64,000 nt of DNA, taken from Rubrivivax sp. GTDB lineage: Bacteria; Pseudomonadota; Gammaproteobacteria; Burkholderiales; Burkholderiaceae_C. Positions within the stretch are counted from its first letter, which is position 1. Every line of letters starts with the position of its first letter. The stretch is taken from the NCBI GenBank assembly GCA_019635285.1, contig JAHBZS010000011.1:62001-126000 (forward strand), given 5' to 3'. Both the position numbers and the translations under genes were made by a program. Under the pieces are notes generated by a model that was not told the DNA's origin, did no database searches, and saw only the letters and a program-made list of their open reading frames with translations. Of the stretch, positions 8,342 through 15,681 are shown one piece after another.

Positions 8342-8364
8342 CTGGCGCGCCGCCGGCCCCAGGC

Positions 8365-8370
8365 CACAAT
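8365..8370 (+). promoter_or_regulatory. Putative -10 (CACAAT) of the Ldh2-family gene, suggests leaderless start
   Basis: CACAAT ends 6 nt before the ATG at 8377 and no Shine-Dalgarno sequence lies between. If used, transcription would begin at or beside the start codon. The same arrangement recurs before several other genes in the window. Confidence 0.4.
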
Positions 8371-8376
8371 GGCCGC

Positions 8377-9468
8377 ATGGCCGATACCTTCATCCCCACG
8401 CCCGCGCTGCACCGCTGGGTCGATCAACTCTGGCTCGCCGCCGGCAGCAGTGCCGACGAGGCGCGGCTGACCGCCGACCATCTGGTTGGCGCCAACCTCG
8501 CCGGCCACGATTCGCACGGCGTCGGCATGGTGCCGCGCTACGTGAAGAGCTGGCTGGCCGACGAGCTGCAGCTGAACCGCCATGTCGCCGTCACCAGCGA
8601 CACCGGCACGATGCTCAGCCTGGATGCGCAGCGCGGCATGGGCCAGAGCCTGGCCTTCGAGGCCATGCAGCTGGCCATCGAGCGCGCCAAGCAGCATGGC
8701 GTGTGCGTGATGGGCCTGAAGAACGCCCACCACATCGGCCGCATCGGCCACTGGGCCGAGCAGGCGGTGGCCGCGGGCATGGTGTCGCTGCATTTCGTCA
8801 ACGCCATGAGCGTGCCGGTGGTGGCGCCGTTCCGCGGCAGCCAGGCACGCTACGTCACCAACCCCTTCACGGTGGGTATTCCGGTGCCGGGGCGCGAGCC
8901 GCTGCTGCTGGACTTTGCGACCAGCGCCATCGCCATGGGCAAGGTGCGCGTGGCCTACAACTCCGGCAAGAAGGTGCCCGGCCAGATGCTCATGGACGCG
9001 CAAGGCGACTACACCGACGACCCGGCGGCGCTGTTCCCGGCCGCCGGCCAGCCCGGCGGCGCGCTGGTGCCCTTCGCGCAGCACAAGGGCTACGCGCTGG
9101 CCATGGTGGTGGAGGTGCTGGCCGCGGCGCTGACCGGCGGCGAGACCACGCGGCCGGGCAACCTGAAGTACCAGCACGCGGTCTGGAACAACATGCTCGC
9201 CCTGGTCTTCGACCCGGCGCGCCTGGGCGACCAACAGCTGTTCGGCGCCGAGGTGCGCGACTTCGTCGACTGGGTGCAATCGGCCCGGCTGCGCGACGCG
9301 GCCGAGCCGATCCTGATGCCCGGCGACCCGGAGCGCGCCTCGCGCCGGGCCCGCGCTGAGCGCATGCCCATCGACGCGGGCACGATGGCCGAGCTGGACG
9401 CCGCCGCGGCGGCCGTCAACCAGGCGCGCGGCTCGGCGCTGGTGGCGCTGTCCTCGCTGGCGGCCTGA
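8377..9468 (+). CDS. Ldh2-family malate/L-lactate/ureidoglycolate dehydrogenase
   Basis: NAD(P)-dependent oxidoreductase of the family that includes sulfolactate, ureidoglycolate and malate dehydrogenases, 363 aa. It contains the diagnostic ANLAGHDSHGVGMVPRYVKS near residues 40-60, the central HHIGRIGHWAEQA with the catalytic His, and FATSAIAMGKVRVA in the nucleotide-binding part. The start ATG 8377 gives the family's usual N-terminus. It lies 35 nt after the LysR gene on the same strand and could be cotranscribed or have its own promoter (CACAAT upstream). The exact 2-hydroxyacid used cannot be told. Confidence 0.88.
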   Translation: MADTFIPTPALHRWVDQLWLAAGSSADEARLTADHLVGANLAGHDSHGVGMVPRYVKSWLADELQLNRHVAVTSDTGTMLSLDAQRGMGQSLAFEAMQLAIERAKQHGVCVMGLKNAHHIGRIGHWAEQAVAAGMVSLHFVNAMSVPVVAPFRGSQARYVTNPFTVGIPVPGREPLLLDFATSAIAMGKVRVAYNSGKKVPGQMLMDAQGDYTDDPAALFPAAGQPGGALVPFAQHKGYALAMVVEVLAAALTGGETTRPGNLKYQHAVWNNMLALVFDPARLGDQQLFGAEVRDFVDWVQSARLRDAAEPILMPGDPERASRRARAERMPIDAGTMAELDAAAAAVNQARGSALVALSSLAA

Positions 9469-9483
9469 GCGGCGCGACGCAGG

Positions 9484-9544
9484 GGCTGAGAGCTTTTCCG
9501 CCGTGCCCGGCGGGCATGGGGACAGGGCTCTCGGCCTCTCAGCC
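9484..9544. terminator. Candidate bidirectional terminator between convergent genes
   Basis: Between the convergent Ldh2-family and TetR genes, GGCTGAGAG (9484-9492) pairs with CTCTCAGCC (9536-9544), and a compact hairpin TGCCCG/CGGGCA sits inside at 9504-9516. The right arm overlaps the TetR stop codon. There is no long T-run beyond a short TTTT at 9494, so this is a structural guess. Confidence 0.4.
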
Positions 9545-10159
9545 CGGCAGCGGCAGCCGCATCAGTTGCTCGATGAAACGGTCGCGCTCGGCGCGCTGCA
9601 GCTGCGCGATCGGCGCGGCAATCTGCGACTCGGCCACCACGTAGGCATAGGTGGCGAAGGCGCGCCAGCGCGCCTCGGCCAGGCCGAAGCCCAGCGACGA
9701 AAAAACCTGCGAGATGTAGGCCAGGCGCGCGCCGTCGGCCTCGTCCACCGCCTGGCGCGCCATCGTGTCGCGCCGCGCCCAGGCGCGGATCGCCAGCTCG
9801 ATGCGCGCGGCGCGCTGGGCGGCGCGGCCGCGGATCGGCAGCGAGATGACATCGCGCAGCTGCTCACGCGGGTCGACGTGCGCGCGTTCCAGGCGCAGCG
9901 TCAGCTGCACCGTGGTCTGCTCGCGCCAGGCCTGCAGCACGCGGCGCAGCAGGTCTTCGCGGTCGCGGAAGTGCCAGTAGAAGCTGCCGCGCGTCACCTG
10001 CAGCTGCTGCGCCAGCACGTCGACGCGCACGCTGTCGATGCCCTGGTGCACCAGCACCTCGGTGGCGGCGTCGATCCAGCGCTCGGGCGTCAGCGCGCTG
10101 CGCGCCGCATCGGCGGCGGCGGCCTTGCGGCGTGGGCGGACGGCAGCGTCGGTGGCCAT
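9539..10159 (-). CDS. TetR-family transcriptional regulator of the aromatic-acid operon
   Basis: 206 aa from ATG 10159 (an upstream ATG at 10183 would add 8 residues and run into a palindrome). The N-terminal helix-turn-helix is clear: ERWIDAATEVLVHQGIDSVR, then LAQQLQVTRGSFYWHFRDRE (about residues 35-75). The C-terminal ligand domain is divergent, with no recognisable ligand motif. The gene is divergent from the ligase-led operon at 10277, with two palindromes between. By analogy with other TetR regulators it would repress both directions until an aromatic acid or its CoA ester binds; that is inference. Confidence 0.88.
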   Translation of the reverse strand: MATDAAVRPRRKAAAADAARSALTPERWIDAATEVLVHQGIDSVRVDVLAQQLQVTRGSFYWHFRDREDLLRRVLQAWREQTTVQLTLRLERAHVDPREQLRDVISLPIRGRAAQRAARIELAIRAWARRDTMARQAVDEADGARLAYISQVFSSLGFGLAEARWRAFATYAYVVAESQIAAPIAQLQRAERDRFIEQLMRLPLPG

Positions 10160-10174
10160 GGCGGCAACGATGCA

Positions 10175-10194
10175 TCCATACACGGCCGTATGGA
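10175..10194. promoter_or_regulatory. Palindromic operator candidate (TetR side)
   Basis: Inverted repeat TCCATAC-(6 nt)-GTATGGA, 15 nt upstream of the TetR start codon. The half-site CATAC is shared with the second palindrome at 10253-10268, as expected for two sites of one dimeric repressor. Confidence 0.5.
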
Positions 10195-10252
10195 AGCTGG
10201 TGGAAACACCGATGCAACGTGGTTATGCGTTTTCGACAATGCCGCACCTACA

Positions 10253-10268
10253 CATACACAAGTGTATG
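10253..10268. promoter_or_regulatory. Palindromic operator candidate in the leader of the ligase operon
   Basis: Nearly continuous inverted repeat CATACAC-AA-GTGTATG, immediately before the GGAG ribosome-binding site and ATG 10277. A possible -10 (GACAAT, 10235-10240) lies upstream, so a bound repressor would block the promoter exit. The half-site matches that of the palindrome at 10175-10194. Confidence 0.55.
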
Positions 10269-10276
10269 GAGACTGC

Positions 10277-12088
10277 ATGGCCGCGACCTGGCTCGACGAT
10301 GCACGCTGGCTGGCGCCACCGCGCGCGGTGCGCATCGGCTTCGACGACGGCAGCTTCGTGCTGCGCTCGCCCGAGCCGCTGCGCCCCTATGCGCGCTGCA
10401 TCGGCGAGTGGCTGGAGCGCTGGGCCGCCGAGACGCCGGACGCGCCGGCCTTCGCCGAACGTGCGGCCGACGGCGACTGGCGCCGCCTGAGCTGGGCGCA
10501 GGCACGCGCCGCGGTCGGGCGCCTCGCGCAGGGGCTGCTGGATCTGCGGCTGGCGCCGCAGGCGCCGATCGTCGTGCTGTCGGACAACGCGCTGGACCAC
10601 CTGCTGTTGCTGCTGGCCGGCATGCACATCGGCGTGCCGGTATGCACCGTGTCCAGCGCCTACTGCCGGCTCACCCAGGACTACAGCAAGATCCACGGCA
10701 TCCTGAACACGCTGGGGCCGGCGCTGGTCTATGCCGGCGACGCGCAGATCTACGGCCCGGCGCTGCGGCACGCCGGGCTGCAGGCGCCGGTGGTCTTCAG
10801 CCGCGGCGCCGACGCCTACCCCGGTGCGCTCGACTTTGCTGGCTTGGGCCGGCCGGAAACGGCCGCCGTGATGCAGGCCTTCGAGGCCATCACGCCCGAC
10901 ACGCACGCCAAGTACCTGCTGACCTCGGGCTCCACCGGCCACCCGAAGGTGGTGATCAACACGCACCGCATGCTCTGCGCCAACCAGCAGATGATCGCGC
11001 AGGTGTGGCGCTTCCTAGAGCACGAGAAGCCGGTGCTGGTGGACTGGCTGCCGTGGAGCCACACCTTCGGCGGCAACCACAACCTGCACATGGTGCTGCG
11101 CAACGGCGGCACGCTGGTCATCGACGAAGGCCGCCCGGCGCCGGGCCTCGTGGAGCGCAGCGTGGCCAACCTGGCCGAGGTGCAGCCGACGATCTGGTTC
11201 AACGTGCCGCGCGGCTTCGACATGGCGCTGCCGCTGCTGGAGGCCGACCTCAAGCTGGCAAAGCGCGTGTTCGACCGCCTGCGCGTGGTCTTCTATGCCG
11301 GCGCGGCGTTGCCGCAGGCCACCTGGGAGCGCCTCCAGGCACTGTCCACGAAAGTGCGCGGCGAAGAGGTCTGGCTGACCACCAGCTGGGGCTCGACCGA
11401 GACCGCGCCGGGCATCACCAGCGCGCACTGGCGGCTGGACCGCGCCGGCAACATCGGCCTGCCGATGCCGGGCGTGGAGCTGAAGTTCATCGCCGACCCG
11501 TCACACGCCGGCGACAAGCTGGAGATGCGCGTGCGCGGCGTCAGCGTCTTCCCGGGCTACCGCGACGCGCCGCAGCTCACCGCGCAGGCCTTCGATGCCG
11601 AGGGCTACTACTGCATCGGCGATGCCGGCCTGCTGGCCGATCAATCGCGGCCCGAGCGCGGCGTGCTCTTCAACGGCCGCGTCGCCGAGGACTTCAAGCT
11701 CGGCACCGGCACCTGGGTGTCGGTGGGCACCTTGCGCGTGCGCGTGGTCTCGGCGCTGGCACCGCACGCGCAGGACGTGGTGGTCACCGGCCAAGACCGC
11801 GACGAAGTCGGCGTGTTGATCTTCCCCACGCCGCAGGCCGCGGCGCTGCCGGCCGGCGAGCTGCGCGCGCACGTCGCCGCCGCGCTGCAGGCGCTGAAGG
11901 CCGAAGGCGGTGGCTCGTCGCAGGCGCCGGCGCGCGCGCTGCTGCTGGCCGAGCCGCCCAGCGCCGACGCCGGCGAGATCACCGACAAGGGCTACCTCAA
12001 CCAGCGCGCGGTGCTGAAGCGCCGCGACGCGCTGGTCCAGCTGCTGTATACCGGTGGGCCGGAGGTGATCCTCGCCCGCCAACCCTGA
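10277..12088 (+). CDS. AMP-dependent acyl-CoA ligase, feruloyl-CoA synthase-like
   Basis: Activates a carboxylic acid, probably a hydroxycinnamate or other aromatic acid, to its CoA ester using ATP. 603 aa; the adenylate-forming motif LLTSGSTGHPK lies near residues 214-224, followed by WLPWSHTFGGNH, the aromatic-binding/hinge region TTSWGSTETAP, and YYCIGDAGLL before the C-terminal subdomain. The N-terminus (FVLRSPEPLRPYARCIGEWL) and the long C-terminal domain resemble proteins annotated as feruloyl-CoA synthase in Burkholderiales. The usual C-terminal PxxxxGK lysine may correspond to GEITDKGYLNQ. It leads the operon with a crotonase, a thioesterase and an ABC importer. Confidence 0.85.
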   Translation: MAATWLDDARWLAPPRAVRIGFDDGSFVLRSPEPLRPYARCIGEWLERWAAETPDAPAFAERAADGDWRRLSWAQARAAVGRLAQGLLDLRLAPQAPIVVLSDNALDHLLLLLAGMHIGVPVCTVSSAYCRLTQDYSKIHGILNTLGPALVYAGDAQIYGPALRHAGLQAPVVFSRGADAYPGALDFAGLGRPETAAVMQAFEAITPDTHAKYLLTSGSTGHPKVVINTHRMLCANQQMIAQVWRFLEHEKPVLVDWLPWSHTFGGNHNLHMVLRNGGTLVIDEGRPAPGLVERSVANLAEVQPTIWFNVPRGFDMALPLLEADLKLAKRVFDRLRVVFYAGAALPQATWERLQALSTKVRGEEVWLTTSWGSTETAPGITSAHWRLDRAGNIGLPMPGVELKFIADPSHAGDKLEMRVRGVSVFPGYRDAPQLTAQAFDAEGYYCIGDAGLLADQSRPERGVLFNGRVAEDFKLGTGTWVSVGTLRVRVVSALAPHAQDVVVTGQDRDEVGVLIFPTPQAAALPAGELRAHVAAALQALKAEGGGSSQAPARALLLAEPPSADAGEITDKGYLNQRAVLKRRDALVQLLYTGGPEVILARQP

Positions 12089-12094
12089 CCGACC

Positions 12095-12907
12095 ATGAGC
12101 ACCGACTTCCGTCCCGCCGACGGCCTTCTGGGCCACATGACGATGCTGCGCATCGAAACCAACGGCGCCATCGTGCACCTGCGGCTGAACCGCCCCGACA
12201 AGCGCAACGCGCTCAACGACACGCTGGTGCGCGAGCTGCAGACGGCCTTCGTCAACCTGCCCAAGGACGCGCGCGTCGCGGTGATCAGCGGCGAAGGCGC
12301 GCACTTCAGCGCCGGCCTGGACCTGTCGGAGGTCAGCGAGCAGAGCGTCAGCGACGGCATCTTCCACTCGCGCAAGTGGCATGCGGCCTTCGACCTGATC
12401 CAGTTCGGCCCGGTGCCGGTGATCGCCGTGCTGCACGGCGCGGTGGTCGGCGGCGGGCTGGAGCTGGCCGCCACCGCGCACCTGCGCGTGGCCGAGGCCA
12501 GCAGCTTCTACGGCCTGCCCGAAGGCCAGCGCGGCATCTTCGTCGGCGGCAGCGGCTCGGCGCGCATCCCGCGGCTGATGGGCGTGTCGCGCATGACCGA
12601 CATGATGCTCACCGGCCGTGTGTTCGACGCCGCCGAAGGCCAGGCCGCCGGCCTGAGCAACTATCTGGTGGGTGACGGCGAAGGTTTGAACAAGGCGCTG
12701 GAACTGGCGCGCAAGGTGGCCACCAACGCGCCGCTGTCCAACTACGCCATCACGCAGGCGCTGCCGCGCATCGCCGAGATGGCGCCGGCCGAAGGCCTGT
12801 TCGTCGAGTCGCTGATGTCGGCCATCGCCCAGGGCGACGAGGCCGCCAAGCAGCGCGTGCGCGACTTCCTGGAGAAGCGCGCCGGCAAGGTGGGCAAGGC
12901 CACGTGA
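12095..12907 (+). CDS. Crotonase/enoyl-CoA hydratase family protein
   Basis: 270 aa, hydratase/isomerase-fold enzyme acting on the CoA ester made by the preceding ligase. It shows the first oxyanion-hole segment HFSAGLDLSE (about residues 70-79), the second GAVVGGGLELAATAHLRVAE, and an acidic residue in GLPEGQRGIFVGGSGSARI where classic hydratases carry a catalytic Glu. It lacks the sequence around WGIPPGNLVSKA that I associate with p-hydroxycinnamoyl-CoA hydratase-lyase (Ech), so direct vanillin formation is doubtful; hydration or another crotonase reaction is equally possible. Start 6 nt after the ligase stop; an internal ATG (12137, MTMLRIE) could be the true start. Confidence 0.85.
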   Translation: MSTDFRPADGLLGHMTMLRIETNGAIVHLRLNRPDKRNALNDTLVRELQTAFVNLPKDARVAVISGEGAHFSAGLDLSEVSEQSVSDGIFHSRKWHAAFDLIQFGPVPVIAVLHGAVVGGGLELAATAHLRVAEASSFYGLPEGQRGIFVGGSGSARIPRLMGVSRMTDMMLTGRVFDAAEGQAAGLSNYLVGDGEGLNKALELARKVATNAPLSNYAITQALPRIAEMAPAEGLFVESLMSAIAQGDEAAKQRVRDFLEKRAGKVGKAT

Positions 12908-13323
12908 GCAAGGTTCACGTTCATCGCGTCGCGGTGCAGTTCGGCCATTGCGACCCCGCCGGCATCGTCTTCTACCCCAACTTCTCGCGCTGGATGGACG
13001 AATCCTCGCTGGCCTTCTTCATGGCCTGCGGCGTGCCGCCGTGGCGCGAGCTGGTGAAGACGCGCGGCATCGTCGGCACGCCGCTGCTCGAGATCCACAC
13101 CAAGTTCTACAAGACCGCCACATACGGCGAGACCATCGAGGTGCACACCACGGTGGAGGCCTGGATGGCCAAGACCTTCCGCCACCGCCACGTCGTCAGG
13201 CGCGGTGATACCGTACTGTGCGAGGGCACCGAGCTGCGCGCCTTCTGTCAGCGCGACGCCGCCGACCCGGAGCGCATCCGCGCGATCCCCGTGCCCGAAG
13301 ACATCCAGGCTCTGTGCCAGTGA
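12904..13323 (+). CDS. Acyl-CoA thioesterase, 4-hydroxybenzoyl-CoA thioesterase-like hotdog protein
   Basis: 139 aa hotdog-fold enzyme that would hydrolyse an aromatic acyl-CoA to free acid and CoA. The N-terminal motif FGHCDPAGIVFYPNFSRWMD carries Asp17, the catalytic residue position in Pseudomonas 4-hydroxybenzoyl-CoA thioesterase, and is followed by the helix with the downstream PLLEIHTKFYK strand. GTG start overlaps the crotonase stop (GTGA), which indicates coupled translation. Its presence suggests that the pathway ends by releasing a shortened aromatic acid from CoA, or that it rescues stalled CoA. Confidence 0.85.
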   Translation: MSKVHVHRVAVQFGHCDPAGIVFYPNFSRWMDESSLAFFMACGVPPWRELVKTRGIVGTPLLEIHTKFYKTATYGETIEVHTTVEAWMAKTFRHRHVVRRGDTVLCEGTELRAFCQRDAADPERIRAIPVPEDIQALCQ

Positions 13324-13352
13324 CCCCCACCCTGAAGAAGGAGACGCTCCCC

Positions 13353-14486
13353 ATGAAACTGTTGCGCAAGACGATCACCGCCGCCGCGGCGTTGCTGGCC
13401 ACCGCGGCCTTTGCCGACGTCAACGTCGGCATCTCGCTGTCGCTGACCGGCCCCGGCTCCGGCCTCGGCATCCCGATGAACAACTACTACACCAAGAGCT
13501 TCCCGAAGACCATCGGCGGGGAGAAGGTCAACCTGATCATCGCCGACGACGCCACCGACCCCGGCAAGGGCGTGGCCAACGTGCGCCGCTTCATCACCGA
13601 GGACAAGGTGGACGTGATCATCGGCTCGACCATCACGCCGGTGGCCGCGGCGATCGCGCCGGTGGCGGCCGAGTCCAAGACCGTGCAGCTGGCCGCGTCG
13701 CCGGTGGGCGTGCCCGACGACAGCTGGACCTTCCGCCTGCCGCAGGGCAACGACGTGATGATGCACCCGATCATGCAGCACATGAAGAAGAGCGGCGTCA
13801 AGACCGTCGGCTTCATCGGCTACACCGACGCCTACGGCGAGCTGTGGCTGAAGGCGCTGAATGCCGCGGCGGCCGAAGGCGGCTTCAAGGTGGTGGCAGT
13901 GGAGCGCTTCGGCCGCACCGACACCAGCGTCACGCCGCAGGCGCTGAAGCTGGTGTCGGCCAACCCCGACGCGATCCTGGTGGTGGCCACCGGCTCGGGC
14001 GCGGCGATGCCGGAGCTGAACATCCTGGAGCGCGGCTACAAGGGCAAGATCTACCAGACCCACGCCGCGGCCACGCCCGACCTGATGCGCATCGGCGGCA
14101 AGGCGGTCGAAGGCACCTACGTGGTCAGCGGACCGGCGGTGATCGCCGATCAGCTGCCCGACAACCATCCGTCGAAGAAGCTGGCGATCGACTTCGTCAG
14201 CAAGTACGAAGCCGCGGTGGGCCCGGGCACGCGCAACCAGTTCGCCGGCCATGCCTACGACTCGCAGATTGTGCTGGAGTACGCGATCCCCTACGCGCTG
14301 AAGAAGGCCAAGCCGGGCACGCCGGAGTTCCGCGCCGCCATCAAGGAGGCGCTCGAAACCAAGGGCCGCACGATCTTCTCGCACGGCGTGATGAACTGGT
14401 CGCCGACCGACCACTGGGGCTTCACCAAGGAAACCGGCGTGCTGCTGAAGGTGCAGGACGGCAAGTTCGTCGTCGAGCCGATCTGA
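13353..14486 (+). CDS. ABC transporter substrate-binding protein, LIV/aromatic acid type
   Basis: Periplasmic receptor of the branched-chain amino acid binding (Peripla_BP_6) family, 377 aa. Signal peptide MKLLRKTITAAAALLATAAF with cleavage near AFA-DV, then VNVGISLSLTGPGSGLGIP, the canonical first strand and ligand loop. Later IGSTITPVAAAIAP and GYTDAYGE line the cleft. AAGAAGGAG ribosome-binding site 29 nt after the thioesterase gene. Because it is cotranscribed with an aromatic acyl-CoA ligase, an aromatic acid is a more likely ligand than leucine; the family includes CouP-like receptors for lignin-derived acids. Confidence 0.88.
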   Translation: MKLLRKTITAAAALLATAAFADVNVGISLSLTGPGSGLGIPMNNYYTKSFPKTIGGEKVNLIIADDATDPGKGVANVRRFITEDKVDVIIGSTITPVAAAIAPVAAESKTVQLAASPVGVPDDSWTFRLPQGNDVMMHPIMQHMKKSGVKTVGFIGYTDAYGELWLKALNAAAAEGGFKVVAVERFGRTDTSVTPQALKLVSANPDAILVVATGSGAAMPELNILERGYKGKIYQTHAAATPDLMRIGGKAVEGTYVVSGPAVIADQLPDNHPSKKLAIDFVSKYEAAVGPGTRNQFAGHAYDSQIVLEYAIPYALKKAKPGTPEFRAAIKEALETKGRTIFSHGVMNWSPTDHWGFTKETGVLLKVQDGKFVVEPI

Positions 14487-14640
14487 TGACCCACCCCCGA
14501 AGCGCCTCCGGCGCTCCCCCTCAAGGGGGCGCCGCCAGCAGCCCGGCAAAGCGCTCGCGCTTCAGCGTAGGCTCATATCGCGTCAGCGATGTGACGCCGG
14601 AGCTAAAGCCGGTTCCGCGGCGGCCGCTTCAGGCATAGGC
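14484..14640 (+). repeat. Intra-operon GC-rich hairpin element, subfamily A
   Basis: This 156-nt gap between the binding protein and the LivH-like permease begins at the stop codon with TGACCCACCCCCG and holds a hairpin CCCCC-TCAA-GGGGG (14517-14530) and CCGGTTCCGCGGCGG near its end. An inverted relative with the same opening and closing sequences stands at 20186-20255. Confidence 0.6.
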
Positions 14641-14642
14641 GC

Positions 14643-15680
14643 ATGGACACCAGCATTGCAGGCATCCTGGCCCTGGACGGGCTGACCAACGGCGCGGTCT
14701 ACGCGCTGCTGGCGCTGGCCACGGTGCTGGTGTTCGCGGTCACGCGCGTGATCTTCATCCCGCAGGGCGAGTTCGTCGCCTTCGGCGCGCTGACCTTGGC
14801 GCTGTTCCAGGCCGGCAAGCTGCCCGGCACGGTATGGCTGCTGCTGATCATGGCCGCCACCGTGGTGGCTGCCGACCTGCTGCATGGCCTGCGCCAGCGG
14901 CAGCCTGCGGCCAAGCTGTTGCGCGGCGCGCTGCGCACGCTGGCGCTGCCGGTGGCGGCCTCGCTGCTGGCGGGGTGGGCGGCGCCGCGCGGCCTGCCCA
15001 TCCTGGCGCAGGCGCTGCTGTCGCTGCTGCTGGTGACGGCGATGGGCCCGTTGGTCTACCGCCTGGCCTACGAGTCGCTGGCCGAGGCCAGCGTGCTGGT
15101 GCTGCTGATCGTCTCGGTCGGCGTGCATTTCGCGCTGGTCGGGCTGGGGCTGCTGTTCTTCGGCGCCGAGGGCTTCCGCAACCCCAGCTTCTGGGACGCG
15201 CGCTTCGCGCTGGGTGCGCTGTCGATCAGCGGGCAGACGATCTTCATCTTCCTGGCCTCGGCGGCGCTGATCGTGTCGCTGTGGCTGTTCTTCGAGCGCT
15301 CGCTGCGCGGCAAGGCGCTGCGCGCCACCGCCGTCAACCAGCTGGGCGCGCGGCTGATGGGCATCTCCACGCGCTCGGCCGGGCGGCTGTCGTTCACGAT
15401 GGCGGCCTTCATCGGCGCGCTGTCGGGGCTGCTGATCGGGCCCACCACCACGATCTTCTATGACAGCGGCTTCATCATCGGCCTGAAGGGCTTCGTCGCC
15501 GCGGTCTTCGCCGGCCTGTCCAGCTACCCGCTGGCGCTGGTGGGCGCGCTGGGCGTGGGGCTGATCGAGAGCTTCGGTTCCTTCTGGGCCAGCGCCTTCA
15601 AGGAGGTGATCGTCTTCGGCGCGATCCTGCCGGTGCTGCTGTGGCGCTCGCTGCGCGACCCTCATTCCGAAGAACACTGA
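14643..15680 (+). CDS. ABC transporter permease, LivH type
   Basis: Inner-membrane permease, 345 aa, first membrane subunit of the LIV-type importer. It opens with [19 protein letters not shown], the LivH hallmark, and continues through about eight hydrophobic segments; the LivH/M core motif is [20 protein letters not shown], with the C-terminal [17 protein letters not shown]. It is longer than E. coli LivH (308 aa) because of an insert after residue 60 ([19 protein letters not shown]). The next gene starts 1 nt after its stop. Confidence 0.9.
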   Translation: MDTSIAGILALDGLTNGAVYALLALATVLVFAVTRVIFIPQGEFVAFGALTLALFQAGKLPGTVWLLLIMAATVVAADLLHGLRQRQPAAKLLRGALRTLALPVAASLLAGWAAPRGLPILAQALLSLLLVTAMGPLVYRLAYESLAEASVLVLLIVSVGVHFALVGLGLLFFGAEGFRNPSFWDARFALGALSISGQTIFIFLASAALIVSLWLFFERSLRGKALRATAVNQLGARLMGISTRSAGRLSFTMAAFIGALSGLLIGPTTTIFYDSGFIIGLKGFVAAVFAGLSSYPLALVGALGVGLIESFGSFWASAFKEVIVFGAILPVLLWRSLRDPHSEEH

Positions 15681-15681
15681 C

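Noticed and set aside
12095-12907. Naming the crotonase feruloyl-CoA hydratase-lyase (Ech)
   Set aside because: The sequence around the expected WGIPPGNLVSKA region is instead GLPEGQRGIFVGGSG, so I kept the family-level name.
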